Notes: a model not told the origin generated them from the sequence alone. DNA of 64,000 bases from Calliopum simillimum (GCA_951812925.1 OX638370.1:97912897-97976896); one strand, 5' to 3'; counted from the first letter of the stretch, positions 11,065 to 21,910 are shown. Translations and numbers: made by a program.

Positions 11065-12876
11065 TTATTTCTTGAATACACATTTCTTGTATAATAATTC
11101 AATTAAAAAAATAAAAGAACTGCTTAATATACCAATGAAAAACCAAATCCAAGTCCAATATAAATCTTCCATTGTTACCGCTTTCAACTTCGAAACAGAG
11201 CTGCAATCTTGAAAGGACATAAGTCCCACCTTGATCATATCATAAAATGAGGAGCTATACCAATAATCGAATATGCCTGAATCATGTAACTGCAAAATAT
11301 ATTCATTAAAAGCATCCACGAAAATGCAGTTCTTTGCCAAAGGTATCGCGTTTAATATGGAATTATGAATTGTCATCTCTTTAGGTACACGAAAATATTT
11401 ATGTGTAAAATAACGCTGTTTATGATCAAACACCACCCACAAATGATTTGTCATCAAATAACCAGCAGATTTATTAAATTGATAACGTAAATCTTCAAAT
11501 TCTTCCGAGGTATCCACCAATCTGAAAATATCCCTGTAGTATTTACTATAAAATTCCTCACCACCAAACAATGGCAAAGCATCATAAAAACTTCTTGGCA
11601 TTATTATTTTTAATTTCCGTTGTCTAAGTTCTTCATAAGTATCGATAGCCTTTTCAAAGGGATGATATATTGAGTAGGTTTGCAGGTACGTGTTTAATGT
11701 GGTATTTATAAGCAGTCCAGCAAAAAAGATCAGCATAAAAATATTTTTATCATGCAGGGTCCAACTACTTCTAGAGCGATATGTACCACCGGATAAACCA
11801 AAGAGAGCGGATTCATTTAGAATCCACTTTTGCCAGTTTGCATGCAACGGCAACTTTGAGATAAAAATGCTGTGTATTATTAAGATTGCAGTGAATGTGA
11901 TATATAAACTTATATAAATAAATAATAAATCTGAGGAGAAGATTAATACGTAAATTTCCTTCATTGTTAGCTGGTCTGATACTGGCACCATTGCAAACCA
12001 CTTGGAAAAATGAATGTAGTGTGAAAAAGTAAGTCCAAATTGAACGCTTTCACTTCCTATGATGCTATCTTCGTATGCTGGAATATCAACTGTATCATTT
12101 CGTATCATATCATGCATTTTTCTGGTGCCTTGACGTAAGCCAATTACAACCGGTTCAGTAAAAACTAATGTGGCATTCACTTTATTCACAAATGTTTCCA
12201 ATAGGCGTCCTATGTAACCAATTAATTTAATTTCTCCCTTTTCATTGGGATATGGCAAGACCATTGGGTGTATTTGATCTACAAGTGTTCTTAGTGGGAA
12301 ACCATATAAATTTCCCATGCGTTTTGGAAAAAATAAAGTTGCTGTTCCAATTGTGTGCTGTTCCATCTCAAGTTGAGGAAATGGTTGATAGCTGTAGTAC
12401 TTGTGTGTTTTCTTAAAATCCTTTAAAAAAACTACAACTTTCAATATATGTTTGGACCAACAATGTTGGAAAAATGCCTGAAGAGAAATTTTCTCATATG
12501 TTTGTAAATAGAAAATAATTCTTTCTTTACGTAAGCCATCCAGTGTGTTTGCCAATATGTCTAATGCTTTCATTTCATTTCCTTCTTGAGGACAAACTAT
12601 AGTTAAAATTTTTCGATTATATGTTTTCTTTAGCTTCACATCGGTATTTAGTAACAGTTTCGGTTTTGAGAGAATTTTTGTAATATCTTTGCCAGAGTCC
12701 AGACAGTCCATATATTTATCTTGCCATATTATTAGTGTGTGAAAGGTTTTCTCTTTTTCAATTTCATTGATAATATCTGCCGTATTAAGTTCCGTTTGTT
12801 CTGATTTTATAAATGCATTTATTAATAGGAACCAGAATAAAACTCTTCTGAGTGTTGTATCCTTTAAGAGCTGCAT
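11065..12876 (-). CDS. divergent ionotropic receptor, copy 2
   Basis: IR-family channel subunit of 603 aa with start ATG at 12876 (MQLLKDTT). The upstream five codons open from a TTG and are not needed. The layout is as in copy 1: signal peptide VLFWFLLINAFIKS, amino-terminal domain with DKYMDCLDSGKD and TIVCP, S1 with YGFPLRTLVDQ and GYIGRLLETF, TM1 near EIYVLIFSSDLLFIYISLY, pore loop ALFGLSGGTY, TM2 FFAGLLINTTLNTYLQTY, S2, then TM3 FFIGILSSSFIFLIELL. Its amino-terminal half is nearly identical to copy 3. The terminus (CVFKK) differs from the RK/SK endings of most other copies. AATAAA begins five bases after the stop. Confidence 0.93.
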   Translation of the reverse strand: MQLLKDTTLRRVLFWFLLINAFIKSEQTELNTADIINEIEKEKTFHTLIIWQDKYMDCLDSGKDITKILSKPKLLLNTDVKLKKTYNRKILTIVCPQEGNEMKALDILANTLDGLRKERIIFYLQTYEKISLQAFFQHCWSKHILKVVVFLKDFKKTHKYYSYQPFPQLEMEQHTIGTATLFFPKRMGNLYGFPLRTLVDQIHPMVLPYPNEKGEIKLIGYIGRLLETFVNKVNATLVFTEPVVIGLRQGTRKMHDMIRNDTVDIPAYEDSIIGSESVQFGLTFSHYIHFSKWFAMVPVSDQLTMKEIYVLIFSSDLLFIYISLYITFTAILIIHSIFISKLPLHANWQKWILNESALFGLSGGTYRSRSSWTLHDKNIFMLIFFAGLLINTTLNTYLQTYSIYHPFEKAIDTYEELRQRKLKIIMPRSFYDALPLFGGEEFYSKYYRDIFRLVDTSEEFEDLRYQFNKSAGYLMTNHLWVVFDHKQRYFTHKYFRVPKEMTIHNSILNAIPLAKNCIFVDAFNEYILQLHDSGIFDYWYSSSFYDMIKVGLMSFQDCSSVSKLKAVTMEDLYWTWIWFFIGILSSSFIFLIELLYKKCVFKK

Positions 12877-12978
12877 TCTACTACTAAACAACCTTGATGA
12901 TCATAAGTGTATCCATAAATAGAAATATTCAGGTGCATTAAGCAATGTTAAAATTATGTGGAATAATTGTCTAAAAAT

Positions 12979-13007
12979 ATGCAAATAATGTAATTATATA
13001 CGGAAAT
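12979..13007. promoter_or_regulatory. octamer/homeodomain-like block, IR copy 2
   Basis: ATGCAAATAATGTAATTATA followed by TACGGAAATG, 103 bp upstream of the ATG. The same block sits upstream of copies 3, 4 and 5 almost unchanged. ATGCAAAT is the classical POU-domain octamer and TAATTA a homeodomain core. Confidence 0.7.
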
Positions 13008-13631
13008 GTTTTTAAAGGAAATAATACTTAAGGTTGGGGCTCTGACAAAATGTATATGAAGGTGTTTGAAAAAAATGAATTATCACACCTTAAACGTTTG
13101 TGTTGATGTGTCGAGTATATGTAGTACATAGTATTAAAAATTCAGATTTCTTTAGGGTGAAAATAATCAATAATCAACATTCAAATCTTGTTGAACTGAG
13201 CAATTATGACTACACCGAGACAACAGTATGATTATGTACATCAAAATTTGGTAATAATTGACAAATAATATAATTGATATAGGCAAATCAAATATTTGAT
13301 GTTATTGAATGAGCGGCATATTTGAGCAATTTTATTGGTTGAATCGTAAATTTGTTAATAATTACAAAATATATGTTTGAATCTAAAGACTTTAATTATT
13401 TTTTTTTATTTAGACCTTTATTATTATTAATATGGCAATATTTTCTAGGATCACGGCGTCACCATAAAATATAATATTTGTTATTAATTAAAAAAAAAAA
13501 ACCGATTGCGAGTCAGAGCACAGAATTTTTGTACAAATCTCAAAAATTCCTGGATCACTAAATGTCCAGAAACTCGGCATCCCTTCTCATCGCCACTAAA
13601 TAAAAACATTTCACACTCATTTTGCTCTTAT
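13008..13631. other. spacer between IR copies 2 and 3
   Basis: Non-coding. The part from 13503 is a copy of the flank at 10965-11065, with about 45 bp extra (around 13525-13570, containing ATTTTTGTACAAATCTCAAA). No gene is seen. Confidence 0.55.
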
Positions 13632-15452
13632 TTATTTGCTTATTTCTTGAATACATATTTTTTTTGTAGAAAATTCAATTAAAAAACAAACAAAACTGCA
13701 CAGTATACCAATAAAAAACCAAATCCAAATCCAATATAAATCTTCTACTGTCACCGCTTTTATTTCTGAAACAGAGCTGTAATCCTTAAAAGACATTAAT
13801 CCCACCTTAATCATGTCATAGAACGAAGAACTGTACCAATGATAAAAGATGCCAGAATCATGTAACTGCAAAATGTATTCATTAAAAACATCCACGAATA
13901 TTGAGTTCTTTGCCAAAGGTATAGCATTTAATATGGAATTATGAATTGTCATCTCTTTAGGTACACGAAAATATTTACGTGCAAAATAGCGCTGTTTACG
14001 ATCAAAAACTTCCCATAAATGATTTGTCATCAAATAACCAGCAGATTTATTAAATTGATTACGTAAATCTTCAAATTCTTCCAAGCTATCCACCAAACTG
14101 AAAATATCCTTGTAGTATTTATTATGAAATTTTTCACCACCAAAGAATGGCAAAGCATCATAAAAACTTTTTGAGATTATTATTTTTAATTTCCGTTGTC
14201 GAAGTTCTTCATATGTATCGATATCCTTTTCAAAGGGATGATATATCGAGTAGGTTTGTAGGTACGTGTTTAATGTGGTATTTATAAGTAGTCCAGCAAA
14301 AAAGATCAGCATAAAAATATTTTTATCATGCAGGGTCCAACTACTTCTAGAGCGATATGTACCACCGGCTAAGCCAAAGAGAGCGGATTCATTTAGAATC
14401 CACTTTTGCCAGTTTGCATACAATGGCATCTTTAAGATGAAAATCCTATGTATCATTAAGATTGCAGTGAATGTGAGATATAAACATATATAAATAAATA
14501 ATAAATCTGAGGAGAAGATTAATATGTAAATTTGCTTCATCGTAAGCTGATCTGATACTGGCACCATTGGAAACCACTTTGAAAAATGAATGTAATGTGA
14601 AAAAGTAAGTCCAAACTGAAGGCTTTTATTTGCTATTAAGGTATCTCCATATGCTGGAATATCTATTGTATCATTTCGTATAATATCATGCATTTCTATG
14701 GTACCCTTACGTAAGCCAATTCCTATAGGCTTAACAGAAACTAATGTTGCATTCAATTTACTGGCAAAAGTTTCCATAAGACGTCCTATATAACCAAGCA
14801 ATTTAATTTCTCCTTTTGTGCTGCGATACGGCAATACCATTGGGTATGTTTGATCTACAATTGTTCTTAGTGGGAAACGATATAAATTTCCCATGCGTTT
14901 TGGGAAAAATGTAGTTGCTGTTGCAATTGTGTGCTGTTCCATCTCAAGTTTAGGAAATGGTTGATAGCTGTAGTACTTGTGTGTTTTCTTAAAATCCTTC
15001 AAAAACACTACAACTTTCAATATATGTTTGGACCAACAATGTTGGAAAAATGCCTGAAGAGAAATTTTCTCATATGTTTGCAAATAGAAAATAATTCTTT
15101 CTTTGCGTAAGCCATCCAGAGTAATTGCCAAAATGTCTAAAGCGTTTATTTCATTTCCTCCTTTGGGACAAACTATAGTTAAAATTTTTCGATTATATGT
15201 TTTCTTTAGCTTCACATCGATATTTAGTAACAGTTTCGGTTTTGAGAGAATTTTTGTAATATCCTTGCCAGAGTCGAGACAGTCCATATATTTATCTTGC
15301 CATATTATTAGTGTGTGAAAGGTTTTCTCTTTTTCAATTATATTGATAATATCTGCCGTAGTGAATTTCGTTTGTTCTGATTTTATAATTACATTTATTA
15401 ATATGAACCAGAATAAAACTCTTCTGAGTGTTGTTTCCTCTAACAGTTGCAT
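13632..15452 (-). CDS. divergent ionotropic receptor, copy 3 (mosaic)
   Basis: IR-family channel subunit of 606 aa from ATG 15452 (MQLLEETT), intact. Domains are as in the other copies: signal peptide with VLFWFILINVII, amino-terminal domain, S1 (YRFPLRTIVDQ, with R replacing the usual G), TM1, pore loop ALFGLAGGTY (S to A), TM2, S2, TM3. Residues up to about 190 follow copy 2 (SGKDITKIL, KLKKTYNRKI, THKYYSYQPFP). The last 110 residues follow copy 1 (NSIFVDVFNEYILQLHD, YSSVSE, GILCSFVCFL), and the DNA near 13845-13935 matches 8640-8730 almost base for base. This suggests gene conversion or unequal crossing-over. The stop lies inside AATAAA. Confidence 0.93.
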   Translation of the reverse strand: MQLLEETTLRRVLFWFILINVIIKSEQTKFTTADIINIIEKEKTFHTLIIWQDKYMDCLDSGKDITKILSKPKLLLNIDVKLKKTYNRKILTIVCPKGGNEINALDILAITLDGLRKERIIFYLQTYEKISLQAFFQHCWSKHILKVVVFLKDFKKTHKYYSYQPFPKLEMEQHTIATATTFFPKRMGNLYRFPLRTIVDQTYPMVLPYRSTKGEIKLLGYIGRLMETFASKLNATLVSVKPIGIGLRKGTIEMHDIIRNDTIDIPAYGDTLIANKSLQFGLTFSHYIHFSKWFPMVPVSDQLTMKQIYILIFSSDLLFIYICLYLTFTAILMIHRIFILKMPLYANWQKWILNESALFGLAGGTYRSRSSWTLHDKNIFMLIFFAGLLINTTLNTYLQTYSIYHPFEKDIDTYEELRQRKLKIIISKSFYDALPFFGGEKFHNKYYKDIFSLVDSLEEFEDLRNQFNKSAGYLMTNHLWEVFDRKQRYFARKYFRVPKEMTIHNSILNAIPLAKNSIFVDVFNEYILQLHDSGIFYHWYSSSFYDMIKVGLMSFKDYSSVSEIKAVTVEDLYWIWIWFFIGILCSFVCFLIEFSTKKICIQEISK

Positions 15453-15558
15453 TCTACTACTGAATAACCTTGATGATCATTGAGTATGCTATAAATGGAA
15501 ATATTCAGGTTCATTAGGAATAGTTATAATTGCATGTATGGAATAATAGTCTAAAAAC

Positions 15559-15587
15559 ATGCAAATAATGTAATTATATACGGAAAT
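15559..15587. promoter_or_regulatory. octamer/homeodomain-like block, IR copy 3
   Basis: ATGCAAATAATGTAATTATA plus TACGGAAATG, 107 bp upstream of the ATG. It is identical over the core to the copy 2, 4 and 5 blocks. Confidence 0.7.
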
Positions 15588-15702
15588 GTTCTAAAAGGCA
15601 ATAATACTTAAGGTAGGGGAGGGGCTCTTCCAAAATGTATATGAAAGTGGTAAGAAAAAATTAATCATCACACCTTAATCGTTTGTGTTGACGTTCGTTA
15701 AT

Positions 15703-17358
15703 ATAATAAATAGTCAACCTTCATATCATATGTTATATAGAAAAACTAAAAATGAGAAAAATCTGGCTACCAGGGTCTTAAAACTTTCCTATGTGTGTAA
15801 GTATCAGGCATACAATTTTTTTGTTCCGATCGGAAAGTATTTGGCCGTGCCCCTAGGCCGTTAATGGTCGGAAAACGCTATTTATATGTGGCTTCAATCC
15901 TATTTTTAAAACTATTTGCCACAAGTAAATGAGATTTGGTGCGTATACGAACGGTACTTTAGTAAATTGCATTCAATGAAAAAAATGGGCAATTCCATCC
16001 TCCCTTCACCTTAAATTCATCTTATTTCTGGAAATATTGGACTCAGTGGAATGCGATTCGGTACATATGTAATTGGAACTGGGAAAAAAATGTTCAGTAA
16101 AAAATGGGCGGAGTCACGCCACCTTTTTCTAAAAAAAAAAATTTGTCAAATCCCTGAAAGTATTTTACACATATGATTATGATTTGATTTCAGGTAAAGT
16201 GAAGCGGACGAGATATGGCACTGTAATAATGTTGAACCAATTTAAGGTACTTGGTTGGCATAGAAGAAGTATTTTTTCTGTTTTTAATTTGGTCGTCTTG
16301 GTATAGACACCAAGCGAAAAAAACTTGGTCCCGATCGGAACATATTTGACCGTGCCTCCAGGTCGTTAAAGGTCGGAAAACGCTATTTATATGAAAATAA
16401 GCAAACAATCAATCATATCTTTGAAACTTTTTGACATAGGAAGGATGAGATTTGGTACATATTTGATCAATACTTGAGATAATAGTATGCAATAAAAAAA
16501 TGGGCAGCGCCTTCCAGCCGAAATTTGTCACATCTGTAAAAATATTTGACTCAGGTAAATGAGATTTTTTACATATCTTATTGGCACTTTCAATAAAAAT
16601 GGGCGAGGCGACACCCCCAAATTCAAAAAAAAAAAAAAAAAAAAAAACAAATTTGTCATATCTCTGAAACTATTTGACACAGGTGAATAAGATTTGATTT
16701 CAGATAAAGTGAAGCGAACAGGATGTGGCACTGTAATGATGTTAAACCAATTTAAAGTACTTAGTTGGAATAGAAGCAGTAGTTTTTTCTGTTCTTATTT
16801 TGGTCTCCTTAGTATAGACACCAAGCAAAAATATTTGGTCCCGATCAGCAAATATTTCACCGTGCCCCCAGTCCGTTAAAGGTCGGAAAAACTTTATTGA
16901 TGTATATGAAAATAAGGAATTAATCAATCCTATCTTTGAAACTTTTTGACATAGGAGGATGAGACTTAGTACTTATATGAACAATACTTGAGTTAATACA
17001 ATAGTATCCAATAACAAATGGTCAGCGCCACGCCCCCCCCACGAACATACGAAGAGCAAGTAAACAAGAACTATTCATTGGAGATCTCTGTCATATACAT
17101 ACCAAATCTCATTCACTTATGTCAAATAGTTTCAAAGATAAGACTGATTCTTTCGATTAAAGCGCCATTTTTTCATATAAATAGCGTTTTTCCGACCTTC
17201 AACGGCCTGAGGGCACGGTCAAATATTTTCCGATTGGAAGCAAAATTTTTATGCTTGATACTTACGTCAATAGGATTTTGTTTAGCCCCTGGGAGCAAAG
17301 TTTTTCTCATTTTTATTTTTTGCGATAGGTGTAATGTCTATTTCTTATATAATTTTCG
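15703..17358. mobile_element. 1.65 kb inverted-repeat (foldback) element
   Basis: The left arm (about 15703-15885: AAAAATGAGAAAAA, AAGTATCAGGCAT, GGTCGGAAAACGC) returns inverted near 17178-17358. Between them, direct repeats of about 490 bp carry TTGGTCCCGATC, GTCGGAAAACGC and GAGATTTGGTACATAT. The arms are about 150-180 bp with mismatches. No transposase frame is present. It sits in the spacer between IR copies 3 and 4. Confidence 0.65.
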
Positions 17359-17513
17359 ATCCTTCTCATCCCAACGTTTAATTAAATTAGTCTCCTCTGA
17401 TGAACCAATTTTATCAACATTTTTGATGACTTTTTCGACTTTTTTTCGAAATTTTCTTTGTCCCTAAAATTTCAACAATAATTGAAAACACGGCACAATC
17501 ATTTCACTATCAT

Positions 17514-19340
17514 TTATTTTCTTATCTTTTGGATATTTTCAATTTTGTTGTATAACATTTCAAAGAAAAAAATAACAAAACTGCTTAACATACCAATAAA
17601 AAACCAAACCCAAATCCAATACAAATCTTCCAATGTTACCGCCTTTAGCTCCGTAACAGCGCTGCAATCTTTAAAGGACATAAGTCCTACCTGGATCATA
17701 TCATGAAATGAAGAACTGAGCCAGTGATCGAAGATGCCAGAATCATGTAACTGCAAAATGTATTCGTTCAAAGCATCCAAGAATATGGTGTTCTTTGCCA
17801 AGGGTATGCAATATAATACAGAATTGTGAAAGGTCATCTCTTTCGGCTCACGGAAATATTTGCGTGCAAAATAACGCTGCTTTTGATCAAAAACCACCCA
17901 CAAATCACTTGACATCGAATAAGCTGCAGTTTTTTTAAATTGATGTCGTAAAAATTCAAATGTTTCCATACTATTTACCACATATAAAAGATCTTTGTTT
18001 TTATTGAGAAAATTTTCACCAGCAAGATGTGGCAGGAGATCATAATGCATTTTTGGCAAAAGAATCTTAATTTTCCGTTGTCTTAGCTCTTCATAACTAT
18101 TGATTTCGTTTTCAAATGGACGATATATTAAGTAGGTTTGTAGATAAGTGATAAGTGTGGTATTCATCAGCAGTCCAGCAAAAAAGATAAGCACAAAAAT
18201 TTGTTTATCATGCACTGTTCTACTACTTCTAATGCGATATGTACCACCAGATAGACCAAAGAGCGCGGGCTCATTCAAAATCCACCTTTGCCAGTTTGCA
18301 TACAATGGCAACTTCATGATGCAACAGTTATGAAGCATTAATATTGCGGTGAATGTTATATATAAACATATGTATATTATTATTAAATCTGAGGAGAAGA
18401 TTAATGCATAAATTTGCTGCATCGTTAGCTGATCTGATACGGGTACCATTGGAAACCATTTGCCAAATTGAATGTAGTGTGAAAAAATAATTCCAAATTG
18501 AGAGTCATCACTACTCAAGGGATTGCCAATACGAGCTGGAATATCGACTGTATCATTTTTTATCTTATCATAGATTTCTTCCGTAGTTTTACGTAAGCCA
18601 ATTACTACAGGTTCAGTAAAAACTAATGTGGCATTCACTTTATTTGCAAAAGTTTCAATAAGACGTCCTAAATAACCAATTAGTTTTATTTCTTCCTTGT
18701 CAGTGCGATACGGCAATACCAATGGACGCATTTGATCAAGAATTATTCTTAAAGGGAAACCATATAAATTGTTCATACGCTTAGGAAAAAAGTTATTTTG
18801 TGTTCCAATGGTGTGCTGTTCCACCTTAAGCTGAGGAAAAGGTTGATAATTGTAGTAGTGACGTGATTTCTTAAAATCTTTTAAAAATACTATAACTTTT
18901 AATATATGTTTAGACCAACAATGTTGAAAAAATGTATACAGTAAATTTTCGTCATATGTTTGTAAATAGAAAATAATTCTTTCCTTACGTAAGCCATCAA
19001 GTATAGTTGCCAAAATGTCCAAAGCTTTTAATTCATTTCCTTCTTCAGGACAAACTATTGTTAAAATTTTTCGATTATGTGTTTTTGGTAACTTTTGTTG
19101 CGTATTTATTAACAGTTTTGGTCTTGAGAGATTTCTAACAATATCTTCACCATAGTCCAGACAATCCATATATTTATCTTGCCATATTAGAAGAGTATGA
19201 AAGGTTTTTTCTTTTTCTATTCCATTGATAATATCTTTAGATGTATTCAGTTGAGTTTGTTCTGATTTCACATATGAACTCATTAGTATGATGAGCCAGA
19301 ACAAAACTGTTTTGTATGTTGTCTTCTCTAAGAGCTGCAT
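17514..19340 (-). CDS. divergent ionotropic receptor, copy 4
   Basis: IR-family channel subunit of 608 aa from ATG 19340 (MQLLEKTTYKT). The signal peptide is VLFWLIILMSSYVKS, two residues longer than in its neighbours. The amino-terminal domain has DKYMDCLDYGED and TIVCPEEG. S1 has YGFPLRIILDQ and GYLGRLIETFA. TM1, the pore loop LFGLSGGTYRIRSSRT, TM2 and TM3 are all present. S2 is the most divergent of the set (LLPHLAGENFLNKNKDLLYV), lacking the KYY/KYE core of the others, which hints at a changed ligand lobe. The stop TAA lies inside AATAAA. No break is seen. Confidence 0.93.
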   Translation of the reverse strand: MQLLEKTTYKTVLFWLIILMSSYVKSEQTQLNTSKDIINGIEKEKTFHTLLIWQDKYMDCLDYGEDIVRNLSRPKLLINTQQKLPKTHNRKILTIVCPEEGNELKALDILATILDGLRKERIIFYLQTYDENLLYTFFQHCWSKHILKVIVFLKDFKKSRHYYNYQPFPQLKVEQHTIGTQNNFFPKRMNNLYGFPLRIILDQMRPLVLPYRTDKEEIKLIGYLGRLIETFANKVNATLVFTEPVVIGLRKTTEEIYDKIKNDTVDIPARIGNPLSSDDSQFGIIFSHYIQFGKWFPMVPVSDQLTMQQIYALIFSSDLIIIYICLYITFTAILMLHNCCIMKLPLYANWQRWILNEPALFGLSGGTYRIRSSRTVHDKQIFVLIFFAGLLMNTTLITYLQTYLIYRPFENEINSYEELRQRKIKILLPKMHYDLLPHLAGENFLNKNKDLLYVVNSMETFEFLRHQFKKTAAYSMSSDLWVVFDQKQRYFARKYFREPKEMTFHNSVLYCIPLAKNTIFLDALNEYILQLHDSGIFDHWLSSSFHDMIQVGLMSFKDCSAVTELKAVTLEDLYWIWVWFFIGMLSSFVIFFFEMLYNKIENIQKIRK

Positions 19341-19464
19341 TTTACTACTGTACAATTTATATTACCTTTGTGGTCAACTAAAATGTTTTTGGCATGTACT
19401 ATAAATGGAGACATAAAGGTTCATTAAGCAAACTTATAATTTAATCGAGCAATAGTTCAGAAAT

Positions 19465-19492
19465 ATGCAAATAATGTAATTATATACGGAAA
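19465..19492. promoter_or_regulatory. octamer/homeodomain-like block, IR copy 4
   Basis: ATGCAAATAATGTAATTATA plus TACGGAAA, 125 bp upstream of the ATG. Preceded by CGAGCAATAGTTCAGAAAT, a variant of the longer shared flank. Confidence 0.7.
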
Positions 19493-20095
19493 GACTCTCA
19501 AAAAAATTGTGCCTTAGGTGGGAAGTTTTAAAAAGTTTATTTGGATAGGAATGGTAAAATCAATTTACATTCTATTTCTTTGTCAAAAACTACACGTATA
19601 ACATCCAGAAAAAATACTTAAAAAATATACGTGGCAAAATTGGTATAAATTACGCTCAAAGCTTATTTATAGTTTTATATTGATATTATTTTTGGAGTAT
19701 TAAAATTATTTTGAAAAAGTTTTTGATTTCCGAATTGATTCCGGGATGCCAGTTTTGCTTTTGAATTTTCGAAACTGAATGAATCAGTATAAGACCAGAA
19801 AATTGTCATCTCTACCCTCGGTTCATTTACTTTGACTATCGTTTTGTAACACTGTGAAGGAGGTTTGCCAGGCATTGAAAAGTATATGGGACATTTAAAA
19901 AAAAAAAAAATTTTTAAATAAACTTTAATTTAGTTGTAAAATTTTAAAACTAAGTGCTTTTGGAAGGGGCAGCCAATGGGATTTATTTTATTTATTCCTT
20001 GTTGCCAGGAGAGGAAATACATTATTAAAACTAATTTTTTCTCTTCAACGTTCTTCAATCACGTCTTTGCCAATAAAAACTCTTCTCACAATCAT
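19493..20095. other. spacer between IR copies 4 and 5
   Basis: Non-coding; a 66-codon minus-strand frame at 19675-19875 shows no family features. Nothing else is recognised. Confidence 0.45.
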
Positions 20096-21910
20096 TTATT
20101 TTCTCATCTGCCGTACATAAATTTTGTTGAATAACAATTCAATGAAAAATATAAATAAGCTGCTTAGTATACCAATGAAAAACCAAATCCAAATCCAATA
20201 TAAATCTTCCATTGTCACCGCTTTCAACTTCGAAATCGTGCTGTAATCTTTAAACGACATCAATCCCACCTTGATCATATCAAAAAATGATGAACCGTAC
20301 CAATATCCAAATATGCCAGAATCATGCAACTGCAAAATGTAGTCAGTAAAGGCATCCACAAATATTGAGTTCCTTCCCAAAGGTATCGCAAGTAGCAACA
20401 TATTATGAAATGTCATCCGCTTAGGTTCACGAAAATACTTTCGTGCAAAATAACGCTGTTTGCAATCAAACACCACCCACAAATGGGTTGTAATCGAATA
20501 AGCTGTAGATTTGTTAAATTGATCACGGATATGTTCAAATCTTTCCGAACTTTGCTCTATATCCAAGAGATCTTCATATTTAGCAATAAAATCTTTACTA
20601 CCAAGAAATGTAAAGAGATCATAATGATTTTTTGGTATGAGTATCTTCATGTTCCGTTGCCTTAGATCCTCGTAACTGTCGATATCCTTTTCAAAGGGAT
20701 GATATATTAAGTATGTTTGTAAAGACGTGTTTAATGTGGTATTCATTAGCAGTCCAGCAAAAAAGATCAGCATCAAAATTTGTTTATCATGCAATGTCCG
20801 AATACTTCGAATCCGATATGTACCACCAGATAAACCAAATAGCGCGGGCTCATTCAAAATCCACTTTTGCCAGGTTGCATACAATGGCAACTTTAGGATG
20901 CAACAGCTATGTAGCATAACAATGATAGTGATCGCAACATATAGACATAAATATATTAGTAGTAAGTCTGAGGAGAAAATTAATGCATAAACTTGCTTCA
21001 TCGTTAGCTGATCTGATACGGGCACCATTGGAAACCATTTGGTAAAGTGAAGGTAGGGTGAAAAAGTAAGTCCCATTTGATCGTCTTCACCCCATACGGG
21101 ATTATCGACAAATGCAGGAATATCGATTGTATCATTTAGTATATTTCCAAAAATTTCTTTTTTTGTTCTTTTTAAGCCAATTACTACCGGCTGAGCAAAA
21201 ACTAAAGTTGCATTTACTTTTTCAGCAAAAGTTTCCAAAAGACGTCCTATATAACCAAGCATTTTTATTTCTCCTCTATCATTGCGATATGGCAATACCA
21301 TTGGTTGTGTTTGATCTAGCATTGTTCTCAAAGGAAAACCATATAAATTTTCCATGCGCAGAGGGAAAAATTTTGATGCTCCAATTTTGCGCTGTTCCAA
21401 CTCAAGTTGAGGAAATGGTTGATAGCTGTAGTAGTGGCGTGTTTTCTTAAAATCCTTTAAAAAAACTATAATGTTTAGTATATTTTTGGACCAGCAATGT
21501 TTGAAGAATGCCCGTAGAGAGTTTTCCTCATATGTTTGTACATAAAAAATAATTCTTTCTTTACGTAAGCCATCAAGTGTATTTGCCAAAATGTCTACAG
21601 TGTTTATTTCATTTCCTTTTCTAGGACAAACTACAGTTAAAATTTTTCGATTATGTGTTTTCGTAAACTTTTGGTTGGTATTTATTAATAGTTTTGGTTT
21701 TGAAAGATTTCCTAAAATATCCTCACCAGAGTCCAGACAGTCCATATATTTATCTTGCCAGATTAGTAGTGTGTGAAAGGTTTTCTCTTTTTCTATTCCA
21801 TTAATAATATCTTCTCTACGTCGTGCAGTTTGCTCTGATTTTATAAATGAATTGGTTAGTATAAACCAGAATAAAACTGTTCTGGGTGTTGTTTCCTTTA
21901 AGGGCTGCAT
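20096..21910 (-). CDS. divergent ionotropic receptor, copy 5
   Basis: IR-family channel subunit of 604 aa from ATG 21910 (MQPLKETTPRT). The signal peptide has VLFWFILTNSFIKS. The amino-terminal domain has DKYMDCLDSGED and TVVCPRKG. S1 has YGFPLRTMLDQ and GYIGRLLETFA, TM1 is ALIFSSDLLLIYLCLYVAI, and the pore loop LFGLSGGTYRIRS. TM2 is FFAGLLMNTTLNTSLQTY; the usual Y is S. S2 and TM3 follow. The 5' flank (ATGATCATTATATTTCTTTT, CCCTACTAATGGAA) and the MQPL start pair it with copy 1. The stop lies inside AATAAA. Confidence 0.93.
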   Translation of the reverse strand: MQPLKETTPRTVLFWFILTNSFIKSEQTARRREDIINGIEKEKTFHTLLIWQDKYMDCLDSGEDILGNLSKPKLLINTNQKFTKTHNRKILTVVCPRKGNEINTVDILANTLDGLRKERIIFYVQTYEENSLRAFFKHCWSKNILNIIVFLKDFKKTRHYYSYQPFPQLELEQRKIGASKFFPLRMENLYGFPLRTMLDQTQPMVLPYRNDRGEIKMLGYIGRLLETFAEKVNATLVFAQPVVIGLKRTKKEIFGNILNDTIDIPAFVDNPVWGEDDQMGLTFSPYLHFTKWFPMVPVSDQLTMKQVYALIFSSDLLLIYLCLYVAITIIVMLHSCCILKLPLYATWQKWILNEPALFGLSGGTYRIRSIRTLHDKQILMLIFFAGLLMNTTLNTSLQTYLIYHPFEKDIDSYEDLRQRNMKILIPKNHYDLFTFLGSKDFIAKYEDLLDIEQSSERFEHIRDQFNKSTAYSITTHLWVVFDCKQRYFARKYFREPKRMTFHNMLLLAIPLGRNSIFVDAFTDYILQLHDSGIFGYWYGSSFFDMIKVGLMSFKDYSTISKLKAVTMEDLYWIWIWFFIGILSSLFIFFIELLFNKIYVRQMRK

